Counted from the stretch's first letter, positions 52,614 to 59,942 are shown. The stretch: 64,000 bases of DNA from Planktophila grossartii (GCA_965234365.1 OZ248345.1:1240001-1304000); one strand, 5' to 3'. Notes: a model not told the origin generated them from the letters alone. Made by a program: numbers and translations.

Positions 52614-53396
52614 TTACCCCTTCACAATAAAGTGACCGGACATGTAACCCATGGTTGACATCGCTGCTCCAAATCGAGCAATAGTTCCGTCACCACAAGG
52701 GAATTCGCAGTTCCAGACATATTCACCTTCATCACCAGTGATAAATGTAAATGTTGTTTTGGTTGGGAACTGTGTGTAGCCGCCCTCTTCTTCAGCGGCA
52801 CCAACTTCTTCATCGTTAGACATCATCAACGGAACGCTGACAAAGAGTTGCGACTTCTTATCTGAGATGCCGTGGATGGTAAATGTATGACCGACCATAT
52901 CTGCGGGAATGTTTGTTATCTGTTGTTCAGTAGATGCATTCGACTTTGCCTTGGTATCCCAACGCTGAACAAATGTTGCCTTGCCGTCAGCAGTTCCGCG
53001 CACATGTGCGAAATAATCGTTATTGAGAGTTTCTCCAGAGTCATATTGATAGACAGTGATGGTTACTGCAGTATGAGCAGGAACTTGGAAATTAGTACCT
53101 GTCTGCGCATCGGAAAGAACTTCACCATTAGGCCCACCTAGGCCATAGCTCACATAGTCGGGGTGCGCTCCTCCACCAGCGCCATGGTGGCCGCCGAAGA
53201 GACTATTGGGATAAACGTTGAGAGAGAGTTTTACCTGCGGATATACGGTGCCATCGGGAGCGGTATATGAATCTGCAGCCTCTGCAACCGTTACTCCGGG
53301 ATCATTTTTTGCAGCTGCCACATATGTACCGATTCCAGCGATAACGCCGAAGCCCATTACAACCGTTGCGAGCGCAGCGAATATTCGCTTATTCAT
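52614..53396 (-). CDS. Exported cupredoxin-domain protein of the oxidase locus
   Basis: The 260-residue protein has a signal peptide or anchor (about 1-28), a His/Gly-rich segment ('GGHHGAGGGAH') and a C-terminal cupredoxin fold ending in 'GEYVWNCEFPCGDGT', then 'FGAAMSTMGYMSGHF'. The Cys, Met and His residues look like a copper site (type 1 or CuA-like), but the ligand spacing is atypical. It is the first gene of the oxidase operon, 4 bp before ctaC, so it is probably an electron donor to CuA or an extra copper subunit. Exact type unresolved. Confidence 0.75.
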   Translation of the reverse strand: MNKRIFAALATVVMGFGVIAGIGTYVAAAKNDPGVTVAEAADSYTAPDGTVYPQVKLSLNVYPNSLFGGHHGAGGGAHPDYVSYGLGGPNGEVLSDAQTGTNFQVPAHTAVTITVYQYDSGETLNNDYFAHVRGTADGKATFVQRWDTKAKSNASTEQQITNIPADMVGHTFTIHGISDKKSQLFVSVPLMMSNDEEVGAAEEEGGYTQFPTKTTFTFITGDEGEYVWNCEFPCGDGTIARFGAAMSTMGYMSGHFIVKG

Positions 53397-53527
53397 TCAT
53401 ACCCTCACTCTTCATCGAGTCGAAACTCTGGAATCCCACATCTGATTGTGAGCCCGTTCACAGGAGGGTACGCCTCGTATTTGCAGTTGAGAAGTCTTTG
53501 CGTCGGATTTTTACCTCTTTTATTCTT

Positions 53528-53557
53528 CCCAATTCAGTATCAAATAATGAATTTGGG
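53528..53557. repeat. Inverted repeat between the cupredoxin operon and ctaG
   Basis: CCCAATTCA (53528-53536) and TGAATTTGGG (53548-53557) form an inverted repeat with an 11-bp spacer; AATTCA/TGAATT pairs perfectly and CCC/GGG pairs across one bulged T. The 178-bp gap (53397-53574) holds nothing else I can support. It could be an operator for both oxidase units. Confidence 0.35.
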
Positions 53558-53574
53558 GGCTAGCCTCCACGTTT

Positions 53575-54345
53575 ATGGAGATGCACCACCACGAAATCAG
53601 CGTCTTAGGCTCATGGCAGCTCGCTCCAGAAATTCTGATCCCACTCATTGCGATTGCATATATTTATTTGAAATACGCACATTCCACGTTGCGACAGACG
53701 ATTTTCTTCTTCTCAGGACTGATGTCGATTATTGCTGTAGTTAATACGCCAATCGGCGCCCGAGCAATGGATTACTTCTCCTTGCACATGATTCAACACA
53801 TCACCATGATGATGGTGACAGGGCCGCTCTTAGTTCTGGGAACTCCGGCTTCTTTCAAACCATCGGGTGCAATATTTAGAGTAATGACACAGCCTGCTGT
53901 GAGTTGGCTGAGTTATGCAGCGCTCATGATTGGAGTTCATCTACCTGGCCCCCATAACTTCATCATGGAGAATCCATGGGCGCACACCTACCTTGAGGTA
54001 CCTCTTTATATAGCCCTGCCTTACTTCTTCTACTTCAATCTTCTTGATCGGAATCTCATCAACCGAAGAGTTTCTCCAGCAATTGCAGTCATCTCACTCT
54101 TTCTCATGATGGTTCCGGAAACGCTTACCGGTTTCTTCATCTACGTCAGCCGCGGCTCGCTCTACAACGATATGTACACACTCGATGATCAACGTAGAGG
54201 TGGTTCATTCATGTGGTCAGGGGCAATGATTATCGACACCATCTGGATGTCTTTTGCTGTCTATCACTGGATCAAATCTGAAGAGAGAAAATCTGTAGAA
54301 GTTGATGCAGAGATTGCCGCAGAGCGAGCTGCTAATGGTGGATAA
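53575..54345 (+). CDS. ctaG: CtaG-family cytochrome c oxidase assembly protein (caa3-type)
   Basis: It assists copper insertion or assembly of the oxidase. The 256-residue protein has about seven helices and the family pattern 'SLHMIQHITMMMVTGPLLVLGTP', with paired histidines and methionines, and 'IGVHLPGPHNFIM'. The His-rich start ('MEMHHHE') may bind copper. It is divergent from the cupredoxin-ctaCDE operon; a TAGCCT hexamer is eight bases before the ATG. It overlaps the next small gene by 11 bp. Confidence 0.87.
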   Translation: MEMHHHEISVLGSWQLAPEILIPLIAIAYIYLKYAHSTLRQTIFFFSGLMSIIAVVNTPIGARAMDYFSLHMIQHITMMMVTGPLLVLGTPASFKPSGAIFRVMTQPAVSWLSYAALMIGVHLPGPHNFIMENPWAHTYLEVPLYIALPYFFYFNLLDRNLINRRVSPAIAVISLFLMMVPETLTGFFIYVSRGSLYNDMYTLDDQRRGGSFMWSGAMIIDTIWMSFAVYHWIKSEERKSVEVDAEIAAERAANGG

Positions 54346-54643
54346 GGAATTTGAAGCACCTGATTGGGTGCAGAAGGATGAGGAGTTAAAACCCCTCACT
54401 CCAAAACAGAAACGATATTTCCTTGCCGTGCTTGCGGTAGTGATTCCATTTTGTATGTGGGCTGGCTGGTTTGAATGGCATCGTGCGCATGAAGGTCATT
54501 GGCGCGCTTGGGTCTACACCTTCGAATGGCCATTCTTTGCTGGCGTATCTATATATATGTATCGCAGATTTTTGCGAGGCGATCGCCCCAAGATTCCAAG
54601 ACCAAATGTGAATTCACTAGAAGATAAATCTGAGGATAGATAA
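54335..54643 (+). CDS. Small two-helix membrane protein after ctaG
   Basis: The 102-residue protein has two hydrophobic segments (about 29-46 and 66-82) between charged ends, and ends 'RPNVNSLEDKSEDR'. I do not recognise a family. Position and topology fit a small oxidase subunit (subunit IV-like) or assembly helper; no ctaF gene is otherwise present here. I use the ATG at 54335; an ATG at 54302 lies further inside ctaG. The tRNA-Lys gene ends one base beyond its stop, on the other strand. Confidence 0.6.
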   Translation: MVDKEFEAPDWVQKDEELKPLTPKQKRYFLAVLAVVIPFCMWAGWFEWHRAHEGHWRAWVYTFEWPFFAGVSIYMYRRFLRGDRPKIPRPNVNSLEDKSEDR

Positions 54644-54644
54644 G

Positions 54645-54717
54645 TGGGCCCTGTCGGGCTCGAACCGACGACCCACGGATTAAAAGTCCGTTGCTCTACC
54701 GACTGAGCTAAAGGCCC
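54645..54717 (-). tRNA. tRNA-Lys (TTT)
   Basis: On the minus strand the 73-nt sequence folds as a cloverleaf: acceptor GGGCCTT/AGGGCCC, D-arm GCTC...GAGC, anticodon loop CTTTTAA with anticodon TTT, and T-loop GTTCGAG. CCA is not encoded. It decodes AAA (and AAG by wobble). Confidence 0.97.
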
Positions 54718-54746
54718 CAACTAATGAACTGGCGCAGTCTACTACC

Positions 54747-55712
54747 TCAGCGCCCGCGGCTTGCACGCAGTAATCGGTCGCGAATTGCAACGGAGATATC
54801 GTCACCTGAAGGCTGCTTCACAACTACACGAGTGAGCGATTGCTGATCTGCACTACGTAGCGCTGTATAGAGAATGCGCGCAAAATCTTCATTGTTAGTA
54901 GGTGATGCCAAACGAATTACTCCATCGGGAGTTGGTGTTGAAGAGTCTGCGATAAATCCATCGCCGATTTCTGGAGAAATATCAAGAACAACTTGTGCAT
55001 TGGGCGAGTAATGATTTTCTAAGGAACCACTCACTCGAATTTCAGTGGCATGGTAAGAGAGATCAAGTTGTGTTGCTTCTTCAATCATCTCTTCAGTGAT
55101 TGCACCTGGGCGGAGAATCTTGGGGCTTTCAGTTGTGCAATCAATAATGGTGGATTCAACCCCAACAAGTGAAGGACCACCATCAAGAAGTAGATCTTCA
55201 GGTGTTAAGTATCGAGAGAGCTCATCGTTTACAGCTTGTGCAGTAGTGGGCGAGACATGGCCAAAACGGTTTGCGCTCGGGGCAGCAATTCCTTTGCCGC
55301 CAATCTTCTTAAATTCATTGAGCAGCGCAAGAGCAACTGTGTGGTTGGGAACGCGAAGTCCAACCGTCTCTTGTCCCCCAGTAATGAAATCTTCCGCAAG
55401 CGCTGAGCGCTTCAGAATGAGAGTCATCGGTCCTGGCCAGAAAGCGCGAGCCAGTGAAATTGCGTAGTCCGGAATATCGTCAGACCATTCAGCAATATCA
55501 TGCATATCGCCAACGTGAACGATGAGTGGGTGATCTGCAGGACGGCCTTTGACTTGGTAGATGCGCGCAACAGCTGCTGCATTAGTGGCATCAGCTCCGA
55601 GTCCATAGACAGTCTCAGTGGGAAAGGCGACAAGAGCTCCTGATTTCAAACTCTGAGCAGCACGGGCCATCGCATCTGCAGTGCAGTTGGATACGAATTG
55701 CCCGTTAGTCAT
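54747..55712 (-). CDS. tsaC: TsaC/Sua5-type threonylcarbamoyl-AMP synthase
   Basis: It makes the precursor for the universal t6A37 modification of tRNA. The 321-residue protein has the YrdC core with 'VAFPTETVYGLGADATN', 'KGRPADHPLIVHV', 'GLRVPNH' and 'APSANRFGHVSPTTA', then a linker and a C-terminal Sua5 domain (about 220-321). So it is the longer Sua5 form, not the short YrdC form. I start at 55712 because the residues before it have no similarity to the family. A GATAAT hexamer sits seven bases upstream. Confidence 0.92.
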   Translation of the reverse strand: MTNGQFVSNCTADAMARAAQSLKSGALVAFPTETVYGLGADATNAAAVARIYQVKGRPADHPLIVHVGDMHDIAEWSDDIPDYAISLARAFWPGPMTLILKRSALAEDFITGGQETVGLRVPNHTVALALLNEFKKIGGKGIAAPSANRFGHVSPTTAQAVNDELSRYLTPEDLLLDGGPSLVGVESTIIDCTTESPKILRPGAITEEMIEEATQLDLSYHATEIRVSGSLENHYSPNAQVVLDISPEIGDGFIADSSTPTPDGVIRLASPTNNEDFARILYTALRSADQQSLTRVVVKQPSGDDISVAIRDRLLRASRGR

Positions 55713-55751
55713 AAGTTCAATTATCCAGCCTTTTTGCGAGAAGATAACCAC

Positions 55752-56891
55752 ATGGCTGAGCGCATCAAAGTTATGCAGATCATCGCCCGCATGAATGTGG
55801 GTGGTCCAGCCGTCATTGTTGCCGAGTTGATGCGCGGCCTTGATTCATCACGATTCGAACAAGTTCTGATCACGGGATATTGCGATGAGACTGAGGCTGA
55901 TTACCTCGATGAAGTTGCAACTGATATCAAGGCAACTCGTATCGCAGGTCTTGGACGTTCTGTTTCTCCACTAGCCGACCTCAAATCATTTTTCGGTTTG
56001 GTGCAGAAAATTAGAACCTTTAAGCCAGATGTCATCCACACCCACACAGCTAAGGCTGGAGTTCTTGGACGTTTAGCCTCAATTATCGCTGGACGTGGAG
56101 CGACTCGAATTCACACTTTCCATGGCCATTTACTTCATGGCTACTTTGCAGGGTGGAAGACTCAGTTAGTTATTGCAATCGAAAAATTCTTAGCAAAGCG
56201 CACTCATTTTCTTGTTGCGATTGGCAATGAAGTTAAGAACGATTTACTGAATGCCGGAATCGGAAATGCAAGCCAGTACAGCGTTTTCTTCCCAGGTCTA
56301 CCGCAACCACACACTTCAAGTAAGTCAGAACTTCGTAAGAGCCTTGAGTTAGACCCAGCCATTATTTACTGCACCTTTGTTGGCCGCCTCACACAGATTA
56401 AACGCCCCGATCGTTTACTCGATATCGCTGCTGCCATGGTCAAGCGCGAAGTAGCGATTCACTTCTTAGTCGCTGGCGAAGGAGAACTCTTCGAAAGCTC
56501 AAAGGCTCGAGCACAAGCAGAAGATCTTCCAGTGACATTTTTAGGTTGGCGTAAAGATATTGATGATCTTTTTGCAGCGAGTGATATCGCAATCCTTACC
56601 AGCGATAACGAAGGTATTCCGCTGACTTTAATTCAAGCAGCACAAGCGGGACTTCCTATCGTCGCTCCAGCAGTGGGGTCAATTTCAGATATTGTCGACA
56701 ACGATAAGACTGGCTTCCTGACTTCACCACAACCGGGCGCCATGGCTAGCGCTTTAAGCGCACTTGCGACCGATGCAGAGCTTCGAAATCGTCTTGGGGC
56801 TGCAGGCAAAGCCCATGCAGATGAGTTCTTCTCTCTTGAGCGAATGCTCCGAGATCACACAGAAATCTATAACCGCCCACACAATAAGTAA
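55752..56891 (+). CDS. GT4-family glycosyltransferase
   Basis: The 379-residue GT-B enzyme has the N-terminal acceptor motif 'MNVGGPAVIVAELMRGLD', 'VIHTHTAKAGVLGRL', the donor-domain start 'TFVGRLTQIKRPDRLLDIA' and the E-x7-E region 'NEGIPLTLIQAAQAGLPIV'. It probably builds a cell-surface glycan, in keeping with the wecA-like gene 2.5 kb away; donor and acceptor unknown. I start at 55752; an upstream ATG would overlap tsaC. Confidence 0.87.
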   Translation: MAERIKVMQIIARMNVGGPAVIVAELMRGLDSSRFEQVLITGYCDETEADYLDEVATDIKATRIAGLGRSVSPLADLKSFFGLVQKIRTFKPDVIHTHTAKAGVLGRLASIIAGRGATRIHTFHGHLLHGYFAGWKTQLVIAIEKFLAKRTHFLVAIGNEVKNDLLNAGIGNASQYSVFFPGLPQPHTSSKSELRKSLELDPAIIYCTFVGRLTQIKRPDRLLDIAAAMVKREVAIHFLVAGEGELFESSKARAQAEDLPVTFLGWRKDIDDLFAASDIAILTSDNEGIPLTLIQAAQAGLPIVAPAVGSISDIVDNDKTGFLTSPQPGAMASALSALATDAELRNRLGAAGKAHADEFFSLERMLRDHTEIYNRPHNK

Positions 56892-56893
56892 GA

Positions 56894-56899
56894 GATAAT
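56894..56899 (+). promoter_or_regulatory. -10 hexamer GATAAT, leaderless promoter for the SIMPL gene
   Basis: GATAAT (five of six bases of TATAAT), six bases, then the ATG at 56906. It lies only 3 bp after the glycosyltransferase stop codon. Confidence 0.6.
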
Positions 56900-56905
56900 A
56901 GTTTT

Positions 56906-57613
56906 ATGACAACTCGTAAACGTATCTCCGTAATCGCCCTTCTGATGACTGTTGCCACAGGAGTACTAAGCCCTGCGGCGGAAGCTGCAGCTACTCGCTA
57001 CATCACAGTCTCCGCACAAGGTTCGATCAAGGTTGTCCCTGATGCAGTTCGAATCAATGCAACTGCAACTGCTGTTGCTGCCACAAGCAAGGAAGCTCTC
57101 GCTGCAACTGCGAAGACTGCAACTGCTGTTCGTGCAGCGCTCAAGACCGCAAAGGTTGATGCAAAAGATATTGCCACACAGAGCGTGACTGTGTATCCAG
57201 AATATAAGTACACAGCTGACGGTGGATCTACTCTGACCGGATACCGCGGCTCACAATCATTTACCATCACAGTTCGTGAAGCTGATACAGCTGGCGCACT
57301 CGTTGATTCACTTGTTGCTGCTGGTGGCGATAACTTGCAGATCAATGGTGCAACTCCATTTGTTCTTGATTCCACAAAGTCACTCGAAGCAGCGCGCTCA
57401 GCAGCAGTGAAGAGCGCAAAATCAAAAGCCGCTTCCTACGCAAAGTTGATGGGTGCAAAGCTCGGCAAGGTGAATTACCTTGTCGAGAATTCTGCTCCAA
57501 CAAATTACACACCTGTGATGGCTGTTGCTAAAGCCGAATCAGATGCAACGGTGATTGATTTAGGTCAGCAAGATGTGACCATCTCTGTCACAGTTCAGTG
57601 GGCTCTGCTCTAA
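56906..57613 (+). CDS. Secreted SIMPL-domain protein
   Basis: The 235-residue protein has a signal peptide (about 1-27) and one SIMPL (DUF541) domain. Markers are 'YITVSAQGSIKVVPDAVRINATA', 'DIATQSVTVYPEYKY', 'LTGYRGSQSFTITVRE' and the C-terminal 'VTISVTVQWAL'. SIMPL proteins are periplasmic or surface proteins linked to oxidative stress or signalling in other bacteria; no defined activity can be read here. It is a single gene before the tRNA cluster. Confidence 0.88.
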   Translation: MTTRKRISVIALLMTVATGVLSPAAEAAATRYITVSAQGSIKVVPDAVRINATATAVAATSKEALAATAKTATAVRAALKTAKVDAKDIATQSVTVYPEYKYTADGGSTLTGYRGSQSFTITVREADTAGALVDSLVAAGGDNLQINGATPFVLDSTKSLEAARSAAVKSAKSKAASYAKLMGAKLGKVNYLVENSAPTNYTPVMAVAKAESDATVIDLGQQDVTISVTVQWALL

Positions 57614-57646
57614 AACCGCCCGTTTTCTAGGGTCTTTTTCGCGAGT

Positions 57647-57675
57647 TTGGTCGTGCACGCTTAAGAAGGTACGAT
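57647..57675 (+). promoter_or_regulatory. Promoter for the tRNA-Glu gene
   Basis: TTGGTC (57647-57652), 17-bp spacer, TACGAT (57670-57675). Transcription would start about 57682, nine bases before the tRNA. Confidence 0.6.
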
Positions 57676-57690
57676 TTGCGAGCCTCAAAC

Positions 57691-57763
57691 GTCCCCATCG
57701 TCTAGGGGCCTAGGACATCGCCCTTTCACGGCGGTAACACGGGTTCGAATCCCGTTGGGGGCA
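57691..57763 (+). tRNA. tRNA-Glu (TTC)
   Basis: Cloverleaf of 73 nt: acceptor GTCCCCA/TGGGGGC with a T-G pair, anticodon loop CTTTCAC with anticodon TTC, T-arm GGGTTCGAATCCC. CCA is not encoded. The next tRNA follows by 54 bp. Confidence 0.97.
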
Positions 57764-57817
57764 CGCTTCGAAAGAAGTAAAAGCAGTAAAAATGGTCGAG
57801 CGCATGTAAATGTGCAA

Positions 57818-57891
57818 GGCCCGGTAGCGCAGTTGGTTAGCGCGCCGCCCTGTCACGGCGGAGGTCGCGGGTTCAAGTCCCGTCCGGGTCG
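57818..57891 (+). tRNA. tRNA-Asp (GTC)
   Basis: Cloverleaf of 74 nt: acceptor GGCCCGG/CCGGGTC, anticodon loop CTGTCAC with anticodon GTC, T-loop GTTCAAG, discriminator G. CCA is not encoded. Confidence 0.97.
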
Positions 57892-57893
57892 CG

Positions 57894-57929
57894 AAAGAAG
57901 AGAGTGTCCACACGCTCTCTTCTTTTTTT
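57894..57929 (+). terminator. Rho-independent terminator after tRNA-Asp
   Basis: Arms 57894-57907 and 57912-57925 form a 14-bp stem (one G-T pair) with the four-base loop CCAC; the 3' arm runs into seven Ts (57923-57929). It separates tRNA-Glu/tRNA-Asp from tRNA-Phe. It is the only strong intrinsic terminator I see in the window. Confidence 0.88.
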
Positions 57930-57957
57930 AACACAGCAGTATCTACAACTACATATT

Positions 57958-58031
57958 GGCTCGGTAGCTCAGTTGGTACGAGCGCGCGACTGAAAATCGT
58001 GAGGTCGACAGTTCGATCCTGTCCCGAGCCA
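57958..58031 (+). tRNA. tRNA-Phe (GAA)
   Basis: Cloverleaf of 74 nt: acceptor GGCTCGG/CCGAGCC, anticodon loop CTGAAAA with anticodon GAA, T-loop GTTCGAT, discriminator A. CCA is not encoded. It lies downstream of a terminator, so it needs its own promoter, which I could not identify clearly. Confidence 0.97.
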
Positions 58032-58043
58032 CAAGTTCACTAT

Positions 58044-58334
58044 CTATAGAAGTTTGGGTTCGCCCATCAACTCTTCAAGCTTTGCTTGGAGAGTTTTTTC
58101 ATCTCCATCTACCAAGAGCCTCTTATCGCGGCCAAGTTCGCCGTAGACAATTGTGAAATCTCGAGCGCGAAGATTAAATGCACTCGCTAACTCTTTAATG
58201 ACTGCTTGATTGGCTTTGCCATCGACTGCCGGCGCTTGAACAGCAACAACAAGACGTGGGGGTTCGCCGACACTTCCGCCAACTTTATTTCGCGAAGAAT
58301 TGGGACGAACTCTAATTTCAAGAAGAAATGGCAC
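58044..58334 (-). CDS. DUF167 (YggU) family protein
   Basis: The 96-residue protein has the DUF167 core 'IRVRPNSSRNKVGG', 'VAVQAPAVDGKANQAVIKELA' and 'YGELGRDKRLLVDG'. It is a small widely conserved alpha/beta protein of unknown function. It starts with GTG (58334). A TAAATT hexamer lies nine bases upstream. It is 12 bp from the DUF5302 gene. Confidence 0.88.
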   Translation of the reverse strand: MPFLLEIRVRPNSSRNKVGGSVGEPPRLVVAVQAPAVDGKANQAVIKELASAFNLRARDFTIVYGELGRDKRLLVDGDEKTLQAKLEELMGEPKLL

Positions 58335-58346
58335 TGCAGAAAAAAT

Positions 58347-58538
58347 TTAGCCTGCTGAACCTGAACCAGATGGACCAGCTTTGCGCTGAACCTGTGGAGC
58401 TCCGCCGCTACGTTGTCCGCCGCGAATCTTTGAGCCGCCTTCAGAATGTGTCTGAGTGCCTGGAGCGCCCTTCTTATTCTTCTTTGCTTCGAGGGCAGCA
58501 AGCATTCTTGCTTTTACATCATCATTCTTATCGGCCAT
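58347..58538 (-). CDS. DUF5302 small protein
   Basis: The 63-residue, highly basic protein begins 'MADKNDDVKARMLAALEAKK' and continues with a Gly/Ser/Lys-rich disordered half containing 'HSEGGSKIRGG'. This is the actinobacterial DUF5302 pattern. Function unknown; the composition suggests nucleic-acid contact. It lies 9 bp after wecA, with its own -10 hexamer that overlaps the wecA stop codon. Confidence 0.85.
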   Translation of the reverse strand: MADKNDDVKARMLAALEAKKNKKGAPGTQTHSEGGSKIRGGQRSGGAPQVQRKAGPSGSGSAG

Positions 58539-58544
58539 GGTGTG

Positions 58545-58550
58545 AGTCTA
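58545..58550 (-). promoter_or_regulatory. -10 hexamer TAGACT for DUF5302, sharing its TAG with the wecA stop codon
   Basis: TAGACT, six bases, then the ATG at 58538. Its TAG (58548-58550) is the stop codon of the upstream glycosyltransferase. It is the second case of this arrangement, after tilS. Confidence 0.55.
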
Positions 58551-59588
58551 CCCCTCAGATGGAATTCGTAAGAAGAATACGAGTTTTGCCAACCATACTG
58601 CTGCGCCGAAGATAATCAACGTCTGCCCATAGGTATCAGGCCAGGTGTAGATCGAGACCGCGAGAAGACCATAGAAAGAGGCGAGACCCCACAAGGTAAA
58701 TGCTGTGGTGCGACGGTTAAGACCTTTGCGCATCAATCGATGTGAGAGGTGATCGCGTCCACCTTGGAATGGCGAGATGCCTCGATAAAGGCGTGAAATA
58801 ACGGCGACAGTGGTGTCGAGAATCGGAGTTGCCATTAAGAAGAGTGGAATAGCCAGTGATTTATAAGAAGGGATAACGCCTGGACTCAAACGGATTGTAA
58901 GAACGGAGATGATAATTCCGAGGAAGAGCGAACCTGCATCTCCCATATAAATCTTGGCGGGATGGCGATTCCAAATGAGGAAACCAGCGGTTGCTCCGGC
59001 GGTAACAATGGCAAGGGCGCTCACCAATATTTGCTGGCGGTCGTAGGCTATAAAGAAGAGAAAGAAGGTAATCACCGCAACTGTTCCTGCTGCCCCACCA
59101 TCGTGGTTGTCGAAGAAGTTGATGGAGTTACAGACTCCAACTATCCAAAGCACGGTGATGAAGTAATTAAGTAAGTGGTTGCTGAAAGCAAAGCCCATAG
59201 TGTCCGTAACAGTCAAAATGACTGCCACGATAATTCCAGTAAAAGTCTGTGCGACAAGTCGGGGCCATGGTTCGAGACCTTTGAGGTCATCCCACAGTCC
59301 CATTGCAGAAATTGCCATCGCAGGAACGAGGACAAAGCTTGCTAACTTAAAAGTATCGAAGGAAAAATCAACGGCAAGGAGTGACCCGTATGAGGCAGCA
59401 ACAATTCCGATTGCAATTGCTACTCCACCTAAATAAGGAACAGGTTCTTTCTGTGCCTTACGGGCCAGGGTTGGTGCATCGACTGCACCGACGCGAAGTG
59501 CAATATTGCGAATCGGTGGAGTTATGAGTCCAACGAAGATGAGGGTAAGAAAACCCAGTAAGAAAAATTGCTCGATTGAATAAGTCAT
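58548..59588 (-). CDS. WecA/TagO-like undecaprenyl-phosphate sugar-1-phosphate transferase
   Basis: It starts a surface glycan by loading a sugar-1-phosphate (usually GlcNAc) on undecaprenyl phosphate. The 346-residue protein has about ten helices, 'DAPTLARKAQKEPVPYLGG', the catalytic 'NSINFFDNHDGGAAG', 'KIYMGDAGSLFLG' and the cytoplasmic His motif 'GGRDHLSHRLMRKG'. In many actinobacteria the gene lies between tsaC and the ATP synthase operon; here it is 2.8 kb from tsaC. It follows bldC by 15 bp. Confidence 0.9.
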   Translation of the reverse strand: MTYSIEQFFLLGFLTLIFVGLITPPIRNIALRVGAVDAPTLARKAQKEPVPYLGGVAIAIGIVAASYGSLLAVDFSFDTFKLASFVLVPAMAISAMGLWDDLKGLEPWPRLVAQTFTGIIVAVILTVTDTMGFAFSNHLLNYFITVLWIVGVCNSINFFDNHDGGAAGTVAVITFFLFFIAYDRQQILVSALAIVTAGATAGFLIWNRHPAKIYMGDAGSLFLGIIISVLTIRLSPGVIPSYKSLAIPLFLMATPILDTTVAVISRLYRGISPFQGGRDHLSHRLMRKGLNRRTTAFTLWGLASFYGLLAVSIYTWPDTYGQTLIIFGAAVWLAKLVFFLRIPSEG

Positions 59589-59603
59589 TGTGCTACTGAA
59601 AAA

Positions 59604-59801
59604 TTAGTTCTGGGCCTTGAAATAGTTTGCGCGAAGATCATCGACTTCAGATTTACGATAACGGCGGTGTCCACCTAATGTGCGAATGGAGGTGAGTTTT
59701 CCTGCCTTCGCCCAGCGAGTTACAGTCTTGGGATCGACACCAAAGAGATCTGCGACCTCGCGCGGAGTAAGCAGTACCTCTGCATCAGGCAGACGATTCA
59801 T
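59604..59801 (-). CDS. bldC: BldC, MerR-like helix-turn-helix regulator
   Basis: The 65-residue protein is almost all DNA-binding domain: 'LLTPREVADLFGVDPKTVTRWAKAGKL' helices and the wing 'TLGGHRRYRKSEV'. In Streptomyces BldC controls entry into development by head-to-tail binding of direct repeats; a streamlined non-sporulating cell must use it otherwise. It is preceded by a 141-bp gap with a readable promoter and a GGGAGAAG ribosome-binding site. Confidence 0.95.
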   Translation of the reverse strand: MNRLPDAEVLLTPREVADLFGVDPKTVTRWAKAGKLTSIRTLGGHRRYRKSEVDDLRANYFKAQN

Positions 59802-59871
59802 AAGCTTCTCCCAGTTAATTCACTCATCGGATGCTGGACTGAAATGTCCGTTTTGCTCCGTAATGACGGGA

Positions 59872-59900
59872 AGTATTCCTCACGAAATCACCTCTGGCAA
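59872..59900 (-). promoter_or_regulatory. Promoter for bldC
   Basis: On the minus strand TTGCCA (-35), a 17-bp spacer and AATACT (-10). It would give a leader of about 65 nt, so bldC differs from the leaderless genes. The rest of the gap 59802-59942 shows no other feature. Confidence 0.55.
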
Positions 59901-59942
59901 TACCGCCGAGGATGAATTCCAAAATGAAATTATCTAGAAGCG

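Noticed and set aside
53561..53580. CTCCA/TGGAG hairpin covering the ctaG start as a riboregulator
   Set aside because: The stem is only five base pairs, and the TAGCCT hexamer suggests the transcript starts inside it.
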